This document shows, in pieces, positions 7,796-16,586 of a stretch of DNA of 64,000 nt (position 1 is the first letter of the stretch; each line of letters begins with the position of its first letter). The stretch covers positions 1 to 64,000 of the forward strand of contig NZ_JASJOR010000035.1 in NCBI RefSeq assembly GCF_030068545.1, read 5' to 3'. The notes under the pieces were generated by a model that saw nothing but the letters and a program-made list of their open reading frames with translations, had not been told where the DNA came from and searched no databases. The position numbers and the translations under genes were made by a program. The stretch comes from Xanthocytophaga flava. Its GTDB lineage: Bacteria; Bacteroidota; Bacteroidia; Cytophagales; 172606-1.

Positions 7796-8935
7796 TCAAT
7801 TCACTTCCAGTTCATCCTTAGTAGGTAGTTTCGGAAAGCCTGCATGCGGCTCTGTCTGATACCAGAAAACGGTTGAGGAAATATCATCTTTTAAAGGCAG
7901 ATAACGTCCACCGTCTCTCCATCCCAGTGCTTGTACAGTTACCCGAAGATCTTTATCAAACCGGATCGGATCTGTAATATGCCAGCGATACATGCCAAAC
8001 CGTTGCTGAGACTGATACAATCCATCAGGTCGAATCACCTGATGCAAACCTGTATAGGGAGATGAGAACTCCTGATATTTTCCTTTGTTATCAAAGTTAT
8101 AGGAACCACAGAAATAATCTTCCAGTCCGGTTCCATTGATAGTAGGAAAATCTTTATCCCCATCCATATAAAACTTCATTTCTCCTTCGCCCCACCAGCC
8201 ATTGCTATTTACCCCCCAAGCGATATAAGTCCCGACATATTGCCCTTTTCCTTTTATACCATCCAACAGAGTATACACTTGCTTATAGGGTAGAGGATTT
8301 ACCCTACGAAACTGTGCATGAAAGTAAGCTGCATCATCTGGAATATCTGTAAGAGTATAATCAATCTGATAATATAACATCATGGATTCATTGGCAATGT
8401 TTTCCATCGTAATCCGACATTTTTTACGAAAAGGCATAGTCCAATAACAGTTAAATGCACTTCCCGGATTTACCGCTACAGCCAGTGATGTAATGGGTGC
8501 ATACTGTTGCCATCCCATGCAGAAGAAATCTCCAACAGGAACCTCTACAGAAGGCTCTTTTTCATCATCCCAGTAGATACGCAAAATAGAATAGCGCCAC
8601 TTGCCTGTTGGCGTCATCCAGATATGTTGTATAGCTCCTTGTCCTGTTATTTCAGCTAATGTAAAGGTAGTTTTGCTTTTTATCTCCACACTAGGACTTA
8701 CCTTCCAACCTTGTCCCAGATCTTGCGACGCATGCTTTCCTGTACCTTCTGTAGCCATTCCTCCCTTACCTTTTTCTCCTGTAAAATTCTCTGGGCTGAT
8801 AGATCGGGTCTTGGCATCAGATGTACGGTACAAGTTTCCCATATGTGTATCAAGTCCATTAAATTTCTGTCCATAAACAGAAGAGAACACAAAAAGAAAA
8901 CAGGCAAGCCCCAGAAGATAAGAAATGCTTTTCAT
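7796..8935 (-). CDS. DUF2961 protein, glycoside hydrolase family 172
   Basis: The 379-residue protein has a signal peptide (about 1-23, ending VYGQ) and a full DUF2961 domain, now classed as GH172, whose characterised members act on alpha-D-fructofuranosides or D-arabinofuranosides. Family landmarks are the IQHIWMTP segment near residue 97, the SAFNCYWTMPF segment, and WWGEGEMKFYMDGD followed by NGTGLEDYF, which contain the conserved acidic residues expected at the active site. It is secreted and possibly oligomerises as the family does. There is no carbohydrate transporter or other CAZyme beside it, so the substrate cannot be read from context. The start ATG gives a clean signal peptide. Confidence 0.88.
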   Translation of the reverse strand: MKSISYLLGLACFLFVFSSVYGQKFNGLDTHMGNLYRTSDAKTRSISPENFTGEKGKGGMATEGTGKHASQDLGQGWKVSPSVEIKSKTTFTLAEITGQGAIQHIWMTPTGKWRYSILRIYWDDEKEPSVEVPVGDFFCMGWQQYAPITSLAVAVNPGSAFNCYWTMPFRKKCRITMENIANESMMLYYQIDYTLTDIPDDAAYFHAQFRRVNPLPYKQVYTLLDGIKGKGQYVGTYIAWGVNSNGWWGEGEMKFYMDGDKDFPTINGTGLEDYFCGSYNFDNKGKYQEFSSPYTGLHQVIRPDGLYQSQQRFGMYRWHITDPIRFDKDLRVTVQALGWRDGGRYLPLKDDISSTVFWYQTEPHAGFPKLPTKDELEVN

Positions 8936-9249
8936 ACTAATGTTTAGGTTACAGATGGATAAAAATAACCAGATTACAACTTATGTAAAGCTAGTATTTT
9001 GGAGATTGAGGCCACACATATACATCCTAAAAAATTAAGAATGAACCATTTATCTTAATTATAAGAAATTAGAGATCACCCCAAGTCTGGAAAGTCCATA
9101 ACTAAAGGAAGTATTTAGTAGACAATGTGTTGTATCAATTGTCAGCGACAGTGGGATAGCCCAGACTTGATGAGACGACTTTGTAGAGAACATACTTACC
9201 CTAAAAATAGAACTGTAAACAACTGGTCTAAAGTTAATTAAGCCAGTTG
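8936..9249. other. Gene-free spacer between two minus-strand genes
   Basis: No gene is visible. A 9-bp inverted pair AACAACTGG (9218-9226) and CCAGTTGTT (9243-9251) overlaps the stop of the DUF5686 gene and could be a weak terminator for it, although no T-run follows on the minus strand. A second 9-bp pair (CAAGTCTGG 9082-9090, CCAGACTTG 9171-9179) is widely spaced and of unclear meaning. The promoter for the GH172 gene should lie in the left part. Confidence 0.4.
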
Positions 9250-11865
9250 TTAGTTAAAGCCCAACCTCAAACGGAATCCAGTTTGGACATATCTCCCATT
9301 TTGGAAAGTAGTTACAATTTCAGCTCCCAGTATTTTTAACAGGCCCCTGAATCCATATCCAACCTCGTATACATTGGTTTCAGTAGTCAGTAAGGCGTTC
9401 ACAAAAAGATTTTCACGAATGCCATACAATCGCAAAGAAGTAAACTGAGTAAACAACAGGCGATTGATCTGCTGACTAGCATGTGCCTGTAGATAATTAT
9501 GTGTAGTAGAATAGTTGTAGTAGTCCAGAAGACGGAAGAAGTCAAATCCTTCAGGTTGGAATCGTGTTCGGTTACCATTAAAGTGTTTAAAATCTATTAA
9601 GTAATTGGGCTTCTGTGGCCCATAGAACAGTCCACCCCGTACCAAATAACGAAATCCCCCTCTTAATAAACGAAATTCATCTCCCACACTAAGTTCCAGC
9701 TGGTTAAAATGCACATCTCCAAAGCCTGATCGGTTGTTGATTGTAAACACAGGAGAGTTATTATTAATCAGATAACGGCGTCCATTATAAATGCCAGCCT
9801 TTGCAAAAGGTCGAATTGTTAACGAACTAGCCCATATCCAGGCATTATGATCTGGGAAAGCCGTCTGATCCTGCAATTCAATATTACTTGGATCATTGCT
9901 GGTTAACTCCCGTTTTTTAAAATCAAACCAGCTGTATTCAGTTCTGTTCACCAATCGATCACGATGTTCGAATGCAATTGACGTAGAAAAGGAGACTTTT
10001 TCAGTAAAGCGTTTGTTCCACTGTACACTGGCAAATGTTTTCTCATAGATCTTCATATAGTTCCTCTCCCACAACAAGGTATTCACAGTATTGACGCCTT
10101 CGGGAATAGGATTATTACCATTGAACTGAAATATGTTATGTCCAGCTGATACTGAAAAAGACTGCTGTTGGTTTCCTCTTGAAAATGTCAGTCCTCCATT
10201 CAAATGGTTTCTTTCAAAAGAATACCTGAGATTACCTTCCAGACTCCATCGTGAATCTTTATTCACTCGTTCTGTATATCTCATCCGTGTCCGTAAAACC
10301 GTTCCTTCTACTGTATTGAAAAAACCCATATTATTCCAGATAAAATAATCCGGATTATTCAGGTTCAATAAAGGAGAATCAAAAGAAAAAGTACGAGGAT
10401 ACCATTCGTTTTCCGGTTGTTTTCCATAATTATAGGTATGTCCAAAAATCAAATGGGTAAACCGAAAACGAGGCAGACTTTTAATGGAATCTTTCTTTAT
10501 CTTATCTTCATTAGCTTTGTAAAGACTGTCCGCCTGTTTATAGCCCTTAATCTCTGTATCTGTTAATGGAACCTGTCTTTCATCTTCCCAGAAGGAGGAT
10601 GGTCTTTTTCTGGCAAGTGTGTCTACATTAAAAGAATAATCCCGCATCACAGTCACATCTTCTCCACGTTCTTTACGTTCTTTTCTATCTTCCCTTTCCA
10701 TCTCTCTGCTTAGCTGACGCAATTGCTTTCGGGTCAACTCTTTCTGTTTCAGTGCCGTTTCTGTATTGATCTTCTGTTTACGTACTTCTGCAGCCTTTTC
10801 TTTATCAATCTTCTCGTCCACTACTACCGGCTGCTGATGGTATTTTGGATTAATTTTAAGCTGATAGTTTCGTACAGAGGTCACATAGCGAGCTTCTCCT
10901 TCCGCTCCAAACATATTGGCCTTTACAGTAATTTCTGATTGTATAGGCATCCAAACATCCTGTGTAAGGTTATAGATCTGTTGCAGATTATAGTTTATCC
11001 CATTCTCGTCAGTAAACTTGAACCGATAACTATGAATACTCCATAACTGATCTACAATATAAATAGACCCTTCTATTACATTTTGTCCTTTGATCTTTGG
11101 AGTTACCTTAATTCGATTCACCCATTTTCCATTTTCTTCAAAACCACCCTCATACGTAAAGCGGTAATAGTTAAAAGCCTTAGGTGAAAGTGGCAGAATG
11201 ATACCGAAGAAAGCAGGTTGATAGATATTTAGCTGAGCAAAGTTAATAGCAGGCTGTGTACCAGGAGGGAGATTAGAACGAATAGAAACAGCCTTTTCCT
11301 TTACTTTGTCAGGCTGTTGAAAGCTAATCTCATTGATAGATTCCAGCACATAGGTGGTTCCTACCTGAATGTTGCTTTTCTTCAATGCACCTTTCAGCAG
11401 AAATGGAACATCAATAACGCGGAACGTACCTTTTACATAAGTTCTCGCAGACCAGCTGTCTACTTCCAGCATATGAAAACGTGCCATACTTATGGTTTTA
11501 CGCATAATAGTATAGGCAGCATCTTCATCTGACGAACCCACCTGTACTTCATTCAGTTGTACTACAGCTTCCTGCATCGTTACATCCACGGTCACATACT
11601 CATCACCCACCTCAACTGACTTATTCAACACTTGATAGCCGAGGTATTGAAACTGAAGTTCGTAAGTTCCTGGCTTCAGGGTAACTTCGTATTTTCCATC
11701 TTCATTTGCCATAGTCCCAATACTTGTATTCTTTACCAGAATAGAAGTATAAGGCATAACTTCCCCTTTGGTATTTTTGATGGTCCCACGTATCCCTCCA
11801 GCAATACTTGTCTGACTGTAGAAAAAGTAAATAGAAATAAGAAGTGTAAATGTCCACAGTCTCAT
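9250..11865 (-). CDS. DUF5686 outer-membrane protein with carboxypeptidase-like regulatory domain
   Basis: This 871-residue protein has a signal peptide (about 1-22), a CarboxypepD_reg-like beta-sandwich (about 24-105, containing GTIKNTKGEVMPYTSILV and GKYEVTLKPGTYELQFQYLGY), and then the long DUF5686 region that ends in a beta-barrel-like series of alternating strands and a final GFRLRLGFN, a typical outer-membrane C-terminus with aromatic or hydrophobic residues. A charged Lys/Glu/Arg-rich linker lies near residues 350-400. The family is widespread in Bacteroidota and its role is unknown. The gene is monocistronic in appearance, with a separate ABC exporter upstream on the same strand and a terminator hairpin between them. 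Confidence 0.85.
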   Translation of the reverse strand: MRLWTFTLLISIYFFYSQTSIAGGIRGTIKNTKGEVMPYTSILVKNTSIGTMANEDGKYEVTLKPGTYELQFQYLGYQVLNKSVEVGDEYVTVDVTMQEAVVQLNEVQVGSSDEDAAYTIMRKTISMARFHMLEVDSWSARTYVKGTFRVIDVPFLLKGALKKSNIQVGTTYVLESINEISFQQPDKVKEKAVSIRSNLPPGTQPAINFAQLNIYQPAFFGIILPLSPKAFNYYRFTYEGGFEENGKWVNRIKVTPKIKGQNVIEGSIYIVDQLWSIHSYRFKFTDENGINYNLQQIYNLTQDVWMPIQSEITVKANMFGAEGEARYVTSVRNYQLKINPKYHQQPVVVDEKIDKEKAAEVRKQKINTETALKQKELTRKQLRQLSREMEREDRKERKERGEDVTVMRDYSFNVDTLARKRPSSFWEDERQVPLTDTEIKGYKQADSLYKANEDKIKKDSIKSLPRFRFTHLIFGHTYNYGKQPENEWYPRTFSFDSPLLNLNNPDYFIWNNMGFFNTVEGTVLRTRMRYTERVNKDSRWSLEGNLRYSFERNHLNGGLTFSRGNQQQSFSVSAGHNIFQFNGNNPIPEGVNTVNTLLWERNYMKIYEKTFASVQWNKRFTEKVSFSTSIAFEHRDRLVNRTEYSWFDFKKRELTSNDPSNIELQDQTAFPDHNAWIWASSLTIRPFAKAGIYNGRRYLINNNSPVFTINNRSGFGDVHFNQLELSVGDEFRLLRGGFRYLVRGGLFYGPQKPNYLIDFKHFNGNRTRFQPEGFDFFRLLDYYNYSTTHNYLQAHASQQINRLLFTQFTSLRLYGIRENLFVNALLTTETNVYEVGYGFRGLLKILGAEIVTTFQNGRYVQTGFRLRLGFN

Positions 11866-11964
11866 AAAAGTATTTGAATAGGATAAGTGTTTGTGCTAAA
11901 ACGGATAAAACGGCTGCTCTAGTATGAAGTTTGCCGTATGCCCGTCTCATAGGCTATGAAAAAA

Positions 11965-12004
11965 ATATACCAGAAAGCGATCTCATGTGTGCTTTCTGGT
12001 ATAT
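11965..12004 (-). terminator. Terminator for the ABC exporter (minus strand)
   Basis: Arms ATATACCAGAAAGC (11965-11978) and GCTTTCTGGTATAT (11991-12004) pair perfectly with a 12-nt loop. Read on the minus strand the stem runs into a T-run (the A-run at 11959-11965 on the plus strand). It lies about 70 bases after the exporter stop at 12077. Confidence 0.8.
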
Positions 12005-12076
12005 AGAATGTAAAAAAGTAAAATAGGGTTGCAAAAGCAACTATTTAAATATTTTTAACTAAAAAGTAATCAGCGT

Positions 12077-13921
12077 TTATACAGCTTGCTGCAACATAGT
12101 AAGTCGGCGATACACTCCAGCTTCTTTCTCCAGTAATTCCTGATGGTGTCCTCTTTCTACAATCTGTCCATCCTGAATCACCAGAATTTCATCTGCCTCC
12201 TGAATGGTACTCAGCCTGTGAGCAATCACCAGTGCAGTACGACCCTTCATAAGATTGCTTAATGCATCCTGTACTAGCTTTTCTGATTCTGTATCCAAGG
12301 CAGAAGTTGCCTCATCAAGAATAAGGATAGGAGGATTTTTAAATACGGCACGTGCAATACTCAACCGCTGTTGCTGACCACCTGATAACTTACTTCCCCG
12401 ATCACCAATGACTGTCTGATAACCATCTTCCTTTGCAATAATGAAATCGTGTGCATTGGCAATTTTAGCTGCACGAATGACATCCTCCTCTTTCGCATCT
12501 GGTTGCCCAAACGCAATGTTATTAAATATGGTGTCATTAAATAAGATGGATTGCTGGGTTACAATCCCCATCTCATTGCGTAAAGACTCTAATGTATAAC
12601 TTCGAACATCTTTACCATCTAATAGAATACTTCCTCCTTCTACATCATAAAACCGTGGAATCAAATCTGCTATAGTTGATTTACCACCACCAGATCCACC
12701 CACCAATGCAATTGTTTTGCCTTTAGGAATATAGAAGTTAATATCTTTTAAAACCTGTTTTTCCTCATAGGAGAAAGTCACATTTTTAAACTCAATACCC
12801 TTTGAAAAGCTAGTTAATTCCAGAGCATCTGGGGCACTCTGTACTACTTCTGGAGCGTCTATCACTGATAATATACGCTCTCCAGCAGCCTGTGCACGCT
12901 GAATGCCTGAGAGAGAAGATACAATGGCTTTGGCAGGTCTTAGTACCTGAGAGAAGGTTGCAATGTAAGTAATAAACTCACTTGCCTTCAATGTGGCAGT
13001 TCCATCATTGTTCAGAATCAGACTCCCACCATATACCAGAATACCTGCTACTACCATTACACCGGAAGCCTCTGAAAATGCAGGAGCTAACTCCCGTTTA
13101 TTCCCCATCCGACGGGTTGTTTCACGGTAATGGTTATTCTCTTGCTCAAACTTTTTCAAAACATATGACTGCGCATTGAACGAACTAATAATACGAACCC
13201 CTGATAAAGTTTCTTCAATGATAGACATTAACCGTCCTGCTGATTCCTGTCCTTCTTTAGCTTGCTGCTTTAGCGACTTAGTCACCCAGGCAATTATTAC
13301 CCCTGATATAGGAATAACTATCAATGTAAATATGGTTAGCTCCCAGGAAATGGCAAATAAGAGAATAAAATACCCAACCAACAGAAAAGGTTCTTTAAAG
13401 ATGGCGTCTAGAGTGTTAACCACTGACCCTTCCACTTCCTGTACATCCGTAGTCAGACGGGCTAGCAAATCTCCCTTGCGTTCATTATTAAAATATCCGA
13501 CATGCAATCGTGTTACTTTTGTAAAGATAGCCTCCCGAAGACGTTTTACTGAATACGTACGGGCATCCTGTACTACTCGCTGGGCCATATACCGGAATAA
13601 ATTGGTCAGTACTACTGCACCAACAATCACTCCAGTAACAAAATATAGAACCGACATTCTGTTACCGGATGCACTGTATTTATAAAAGTAATAATAGAAG
13701 AGATCTTTCAAGTAGCCAAACTCCAAAGCAAAGGTTGGTTTATTTACCAGCTGCTGTGCTTTCTCAGGCTCAATCTGCCCAAACAAAATATCCAGCAAAG
13801 GAATAAGAAGCCCAAATTGAAAAATACCAAATATGATGCTCAGCAGGGAGAAAATAAAAAAGGGGGTTACAAAACGGCTAAATGGCCGTGCATAACTAAT
13901 CAGACGTAAATAAGTTTTCAT
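12077..13921 (-). CDS. ABC exporter, fused permease and ATPase (MsbA/LmrA type)
   Basis: The 614-residue half-transporter has an N-terminal six-helix ABC_membrane domain (about 1-330) and a C-terminal ATPase. Walker A (GGSGGGKST) lies near residues 404-412, the signature LSGGQQQR near 512-519 and Walker B ILILDEATSALD near 532-543, followed by the H-loop IAHRLST. It would work as an inner-membrane homodimer exporting a lipid or drug-like substrate; lipid A core flipping by MsbA is the best-known role of this class, but the substrate is not shown by sequence. A TATATTTG sequence (13996-13989 on the minus strand) about 70 bases upstream fits a Bacteroidota -7 box, though no clear -33 element was found. 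Confidence 0.88.
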   Translation of the reverse strand: MKTYLRLISYARPFSRFVTPFFIFSLLSIIFGIFQFGLLIPLLDILFGQIEPEKAQQLVNKPTFALEFGYLKDLFYYYFYKYSASGNRMSVLYFVTGVIVGAVVLTNLFRYMAQRVVQDARTYSVKRLREAIFTKVTRLHVGYFNNERKGDLLARLTTDVQEVEGSVVNTLDAIFKEPFLLVGYFILLFAISWELTIFTLIVIPISGVIIAWVTKSLKQQAKEGQESAGRLMSIIEETLSGVRIISSFNAQSYVLKKFEQENNHYRETTRRMGNKRELAPAFSEASGVMVVAGILVYGGSLILNNDGTATLKASEFITYIATFSQVLRPAKAIVSSLSGIQRAQAAGERILSVIDAPEVVQSAPDALELTSFSKGIEFKNVTFSYEEKQVLKDINFYIPKGKTIALVGGSGGGKSTIADLIPRFYDVEGGSILLDGKDVRSYTLESLRNEMGIVTQQSILFNDTIFNNIAFGQPDAKEEDVIRAAKIANAHDFIIAKEDGYQTVIGDRGSKLSGGQQQRLSIARAVFKNPPILILDEATSALDTESEKLVQDALSNLMKGRTALVIAHRLSTIQEADEILVIQDGQIVERGHHQELLEKEAGVYRRLTMLQQAV

Positions 13922-14066
13922 TAATCAGGAAGTATAGACTCATACTCATTTCTACTATTAGTGTAAAAATGCAAGTGGTTGAAAGGTGCAAATATAACAA
14001 ATGACGAATGGAGAACCTTTTTATTTTGATGAGGGGTAGTAAAACTTACCAACTAACCAGACTTTA

Positions 14067-14228
14067 GAGGTTGTCTAAAATTATTTATTAAATGCTGCAA
14101 AGGCATCTTTTAGGCTGCACCTTCGCTTATTTTTCGGCCCATAGCCGCTGGCTATGCCCCTCAAAATAGTCTCGGTTCGCTCTAAAGTCTGCTCTTTTCG
14201 CCTATTTAATAATAATTTAGACAACCTC
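14067..14228. mobile_element. MITE-like element with terminal inverted repeats
   Basis: The 162-bp element begins GAGGTTGTCTAAA and ends TTTAGACAACCTC. The inverted arms extend to about 26-28 bp with single-base gaps (14066-14093 against 14204-14229). It is flanked on both sides by TTA (14064-14066 and 14229-14231), a possible 3-bp target duplication. A small central palindrome CATAGCC-GCT-GGCTATG is present. A minus-strand reading frame crosses it but continues past the left repeat into flanking DNA and has no family features, so the element is non-coding. It lies between the divergent ABC exporter and tetR genes. Confidence 0.6.
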
Positions 14229-14457
14229 TTAGAGAAAAATGAGTTAAAAACGGCAAACCTGAAAATTTCCCTCACTCCACTTTTTTTACTCTTCAACAGG
14301 ACTATTTGTCGCTTCAACACCGGACATCTTTTAAATCATCCCACCCGTTTGCTATTTTGGATCATCAAAACCGGACCTTAAAGAGAAGAGATGGAGGATC
14401 TTTTATTCTGTTTATCAGCCATATGTATGTTTATTTTATAAAAACAGTAAACAACTC

Positions 14458-14487
14458 TTGCTTACTAAACACTGTTCAGTAAATTTG
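14458..14487 (+). promoter_or_regulatory. tetR promoter with TetR-type palindromic operator
   Basis: A 21-bp near-perfect palindrome at 14462-14482 (left half TTACTAAACA, right half TGTTCAGTAA; nine of ten position pairs complementary) lies between a TTG at 14458-14460 and TAAATTTG at 14480-14487. These fit the Bacteroidota -33 and -7 elements with a 19-nt spacer, so a bound repressor would block the promoter of its own gene starting at 14514. Confidence 0.7.
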
Positions 14488-14513
14488 CATCGATTACATC
14501 AATACGATAACCT

Positions 14514-15119
14514 ATGGGAATCTCTGAGAGAAAAGAACGGGAAAAGCAGGAAATGAAAAGTCTGATATTGGAAACAGCTACCCAGATGTTTCTGGAGCAT
14601 GGATTTGAAAAAACCTCACTGCGCAATATTGCTGAAAAAATTGAGTACAGTCCGGCAACGATCTATCTATATTACAAAGATAAAAATCAGCTTTTTTATG
14701 ATGTCCATGAAAAAGGATTTGAGCTATTATCTGAAAAGATGACGCCATTAATGCAGATCGAAAATCCATTGGAGCGGCTCTATAAAATGGGCGAAATATA
14801 CTTAGACTTCGCTTTTCATAATCCAGAATACTATGACCTGATGTTTATCATGACTGCTCCTATGGAAGCCCTGCATGATGACAACTGGGATTGTGGCTTT
14901 GCTAATTACGAAATGTTGCGTCAAACCATTGCAGAGTGTATGGAGAAAGGCTTGATCAAGAAAGCTGATCTGGAAGTTACTACAGTCTCTGTATTCTCTT
15001 TTGTACATGGCTTGGTTTCACTAGCTATAAGGCAACGATTTAAAATGTATCCGGAAGAAACTCTTCCGGAATTATTCCGTCAGTCTATTGACAATATTCT
15101 AAACCTAATGAAAGCGTAA
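14514..15119 (+). CDS. TetR/AcrR family transcriptional repressor
   Basis: The 201-residue protein has an N-terminal helix-turn-helix (about residues 13-60) with the family pattern ILETATQMFLEHGFEKTSLRNIA followed by YSPATIYLYYKDKNQLFYDV. The C-terminal ligand domain is divergent, as expected. It should be a cytoplasmic dimer that represses the efflux genes immediately downstream on the same strand (42 bp to tolC). Its own promoter contains a palindrome, and a related half-matching site lies before tolC, so autoregulation plus control of the operon is a direct reading. The inducer is unknown. Confidence 0.92.
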   Translation: MGISERKEREKQEMKSLILETATQMFLEHGFEKTSLRNIAEKIEYSPATIYLYYKDKNQLFYDVHEKGFELLSEKMTPLMQIENPLERLYKMGEIYLDFAFHNPEYYDLMFIMTAPMEALHDDNWDCGFANYEMLRQTIAECMEKGLIKKADLEVTTVSVFSFVHGLVSLAIRQRFKMYPEETLPELFRQSIDNILNLMKA

Positions 15120-15133
15120 ATTTTTTTAACCCA

Positions 15134-15155
15134 TTACTAAACAGTGTTAACTTTT
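15134..15155 (+). promoter_or_regulatory. Second TetR operator-like site before tolC
   Basis: The sequence from 15134 repeats the left half TTACTAAACA of the tetR operator exactly and then TGTT, 16 of 21 positions agreeing overall. TAACTTTT at 15148-15155 is a near match to the -7 box TAnnTTTG. It sits just before the tolC start at 15162, so the repressor probably also controls the efflux genes directly. Confidence 0.6.
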
Positions 15156-15161
15156 TAAAAC

Positions 15162-16526
15162 ATGATCACCAGGATTACAACGCGTTGTTTCCGGATGTTT
15201 ACTGTCCTGTTGTTTCCCTCTATGTTATATGCCCAATCGGCTGTCTTAGAAGACTATGTAAAAGAAGGGATAAAAAGCAATCTGACTCTGAGGCAGGAAA
15301 ATCTCGAACTTGAAAAAAGTATGGAGACACTAACACAGGTACGGGCATTGTATATGCCACGGGTTTATCTTAATGCTACTTATACTCTTGCTTATGGAGG
15401 GCGGCGTCTGCAATTTCCGGTAGGGGATCTACTTAATCCTGTATATGCAACCTTGAATCAGATGACAGGCACAGATAAGTTTCCGTCTGTTCAGAATGTG
15501 GATATACAACTCGCTCCCAATAATTTTCAGGAGACAACCATTGCTTTCCAGCAATCCATCTTTAACTCTGATATATACTTTAGCTACAAAATTCAGAAAG
15601 ATCTTGTCTCAGCTCAACTTGCCAGACGCAATGTCTATGAAAATGAATTGCGTTACACGATTGTAGGTGCCTATTATCAATATCTTCAGACTCTGGAAGC
15701 CAGTAAAGTACTGACTCAGTCAAAAACGATATTACAGGAGTTATTAAAACTAAATCAGAAGCTAGTTGCTAATAATACAGCTACCAAGGATGTTGTATTC
15801 TCTTCTGAATATGAGATCTCAAAAATAGAGCAACAGTTAGCTTTTGCAGAAAAAAATGAACAGACGGCCCGCTCTTATTTCAACTTTTTGCTGAATCGGG
15901 ATTTGGCTAGTTCTATTCTGGTAGATTCTGCTGCATATACTTCTGCTGCTCAAACATCTTTAACAGATCTCGAACAAACAGCTCTTTCCAACCGTCAGGA
16001 GATCCAGCAGATTAACCATAGTATCAAAGCAAACGAAAACAACATACGGCTTAATCGCAATAACCGTCTGCTACCCAATGTATTCGCAGGAGGAAGCGTA
16101 GGATATCAAGGGTATGGATATACATTTGATTCTTCACAACAGTATGCGATTGCACAATTTGGTCTTCAGTGGAATATATTCAAAGGAGGAGAAAAACGAT
16201 CCAAAGAACAGCAATCGCGTATCCAGGCCAACCTGCTTTCCAGTAAATTCACAGAACTACAACAGCAGATACGCTTACAAGTTACTCAGGCTTATTATGA
16301 TTTGCAGGCATCCCGAAAAAGTCTGACAGCAGCGGAAGAAGGGTTAAATAAAGCATTACAATCTTTCCGGATCATAGACAGCCGTTATCGCAACAACCAA
16401 GCCTTACTGGTTGAATTTCTACGGGCAGAAAACGATGTCACAACCGCCCGACTATCTGTCTCTATCGCACGATATGATTTACAGGCCAAACAGGCTCAGC
16501 TAAATAAAGTCATTGCATTACAGTAA
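15162..16526 (+). CDS. TolC family outer-membrane efflux protein
   Basis: This 454-residue protein has a signal peptide (about 1-24, ending MLYAQ) and two structural repeats of the OEP/TolC fold: long heptad-like helical stretches near 30-60, 160-250 and 350-440 with intervening beta strands. The segment YGYTFDSSQQYAIAQFGLQW (about 318-337) is typical for the second barrel strand region. It forms the outer-membrane channel of a tripartite pump with the adaptor and RND pump that follow on the same strand, 60 bp and then about 57 bp apart. The operator-like site before it points to TetR control of all three genes. Confidence 0.92.
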   Translation: MITRITTRCFRMFTVLLFPSMLYAQSAVLEDYVKEGIKSNLTLRQENLELEKSMETLTQVRALYMPRVYLNATYTLAYGGRRLQFPVGDLLNPVYATLNQMTGTDKFPSVQNVDIQLAPNNFQETTIAFQQSIFNSDIYFSYKIQKDLVSAQLARRNVYENELRYTIVGAYYQYLQTLEASKVLTQSKTILQELLKLNQKLVANNTATKDVVFSSEYEISKIEQQLAFAEKNEQTARSYFNFLLNRDLASSILVDSAAYTSAAQTSLTDLEQTALSNRQEIQQINHSIKANENNIRLNRNNRLLPNVFAGGSVGYQGYGYTFDSSQQYAIAQFGLQWNIFKGGEKRSKEQQSRIQANLLSSKFTELQQQIRLQVTQAYYDLQASRKSLTAAEEGLNKALQSFRIIDSRYRNNQALLVEFLRAENDVTTARLSVSIARYDLQAKQAQLNKVIALQ

Positions 16527-16586
16527 TAGACACACTTTACAAGAATTTAGACCATCTTCTCTTACTCTGTTAGTATAGAAAATACT

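Larger units (their letters stand above)
13922..14513. other. Divergent intergenic region holding a MITE and the tetR promoter
   Basis: Besides the element at 14067-14228 and the tetR promoter/operator described separately, it has a TATATTTG -7-like box for the ABC exporter (13996-13989, minus strand). The piece 14229-14457 shows no gene. Confidence 0.5.

Noticed and set aside
14081..14320. Minus-strand 79-codon frame over the MITE-like element
   Set aside because: Most of it is the element's own sequence including one terminal repeat; no protein family features.
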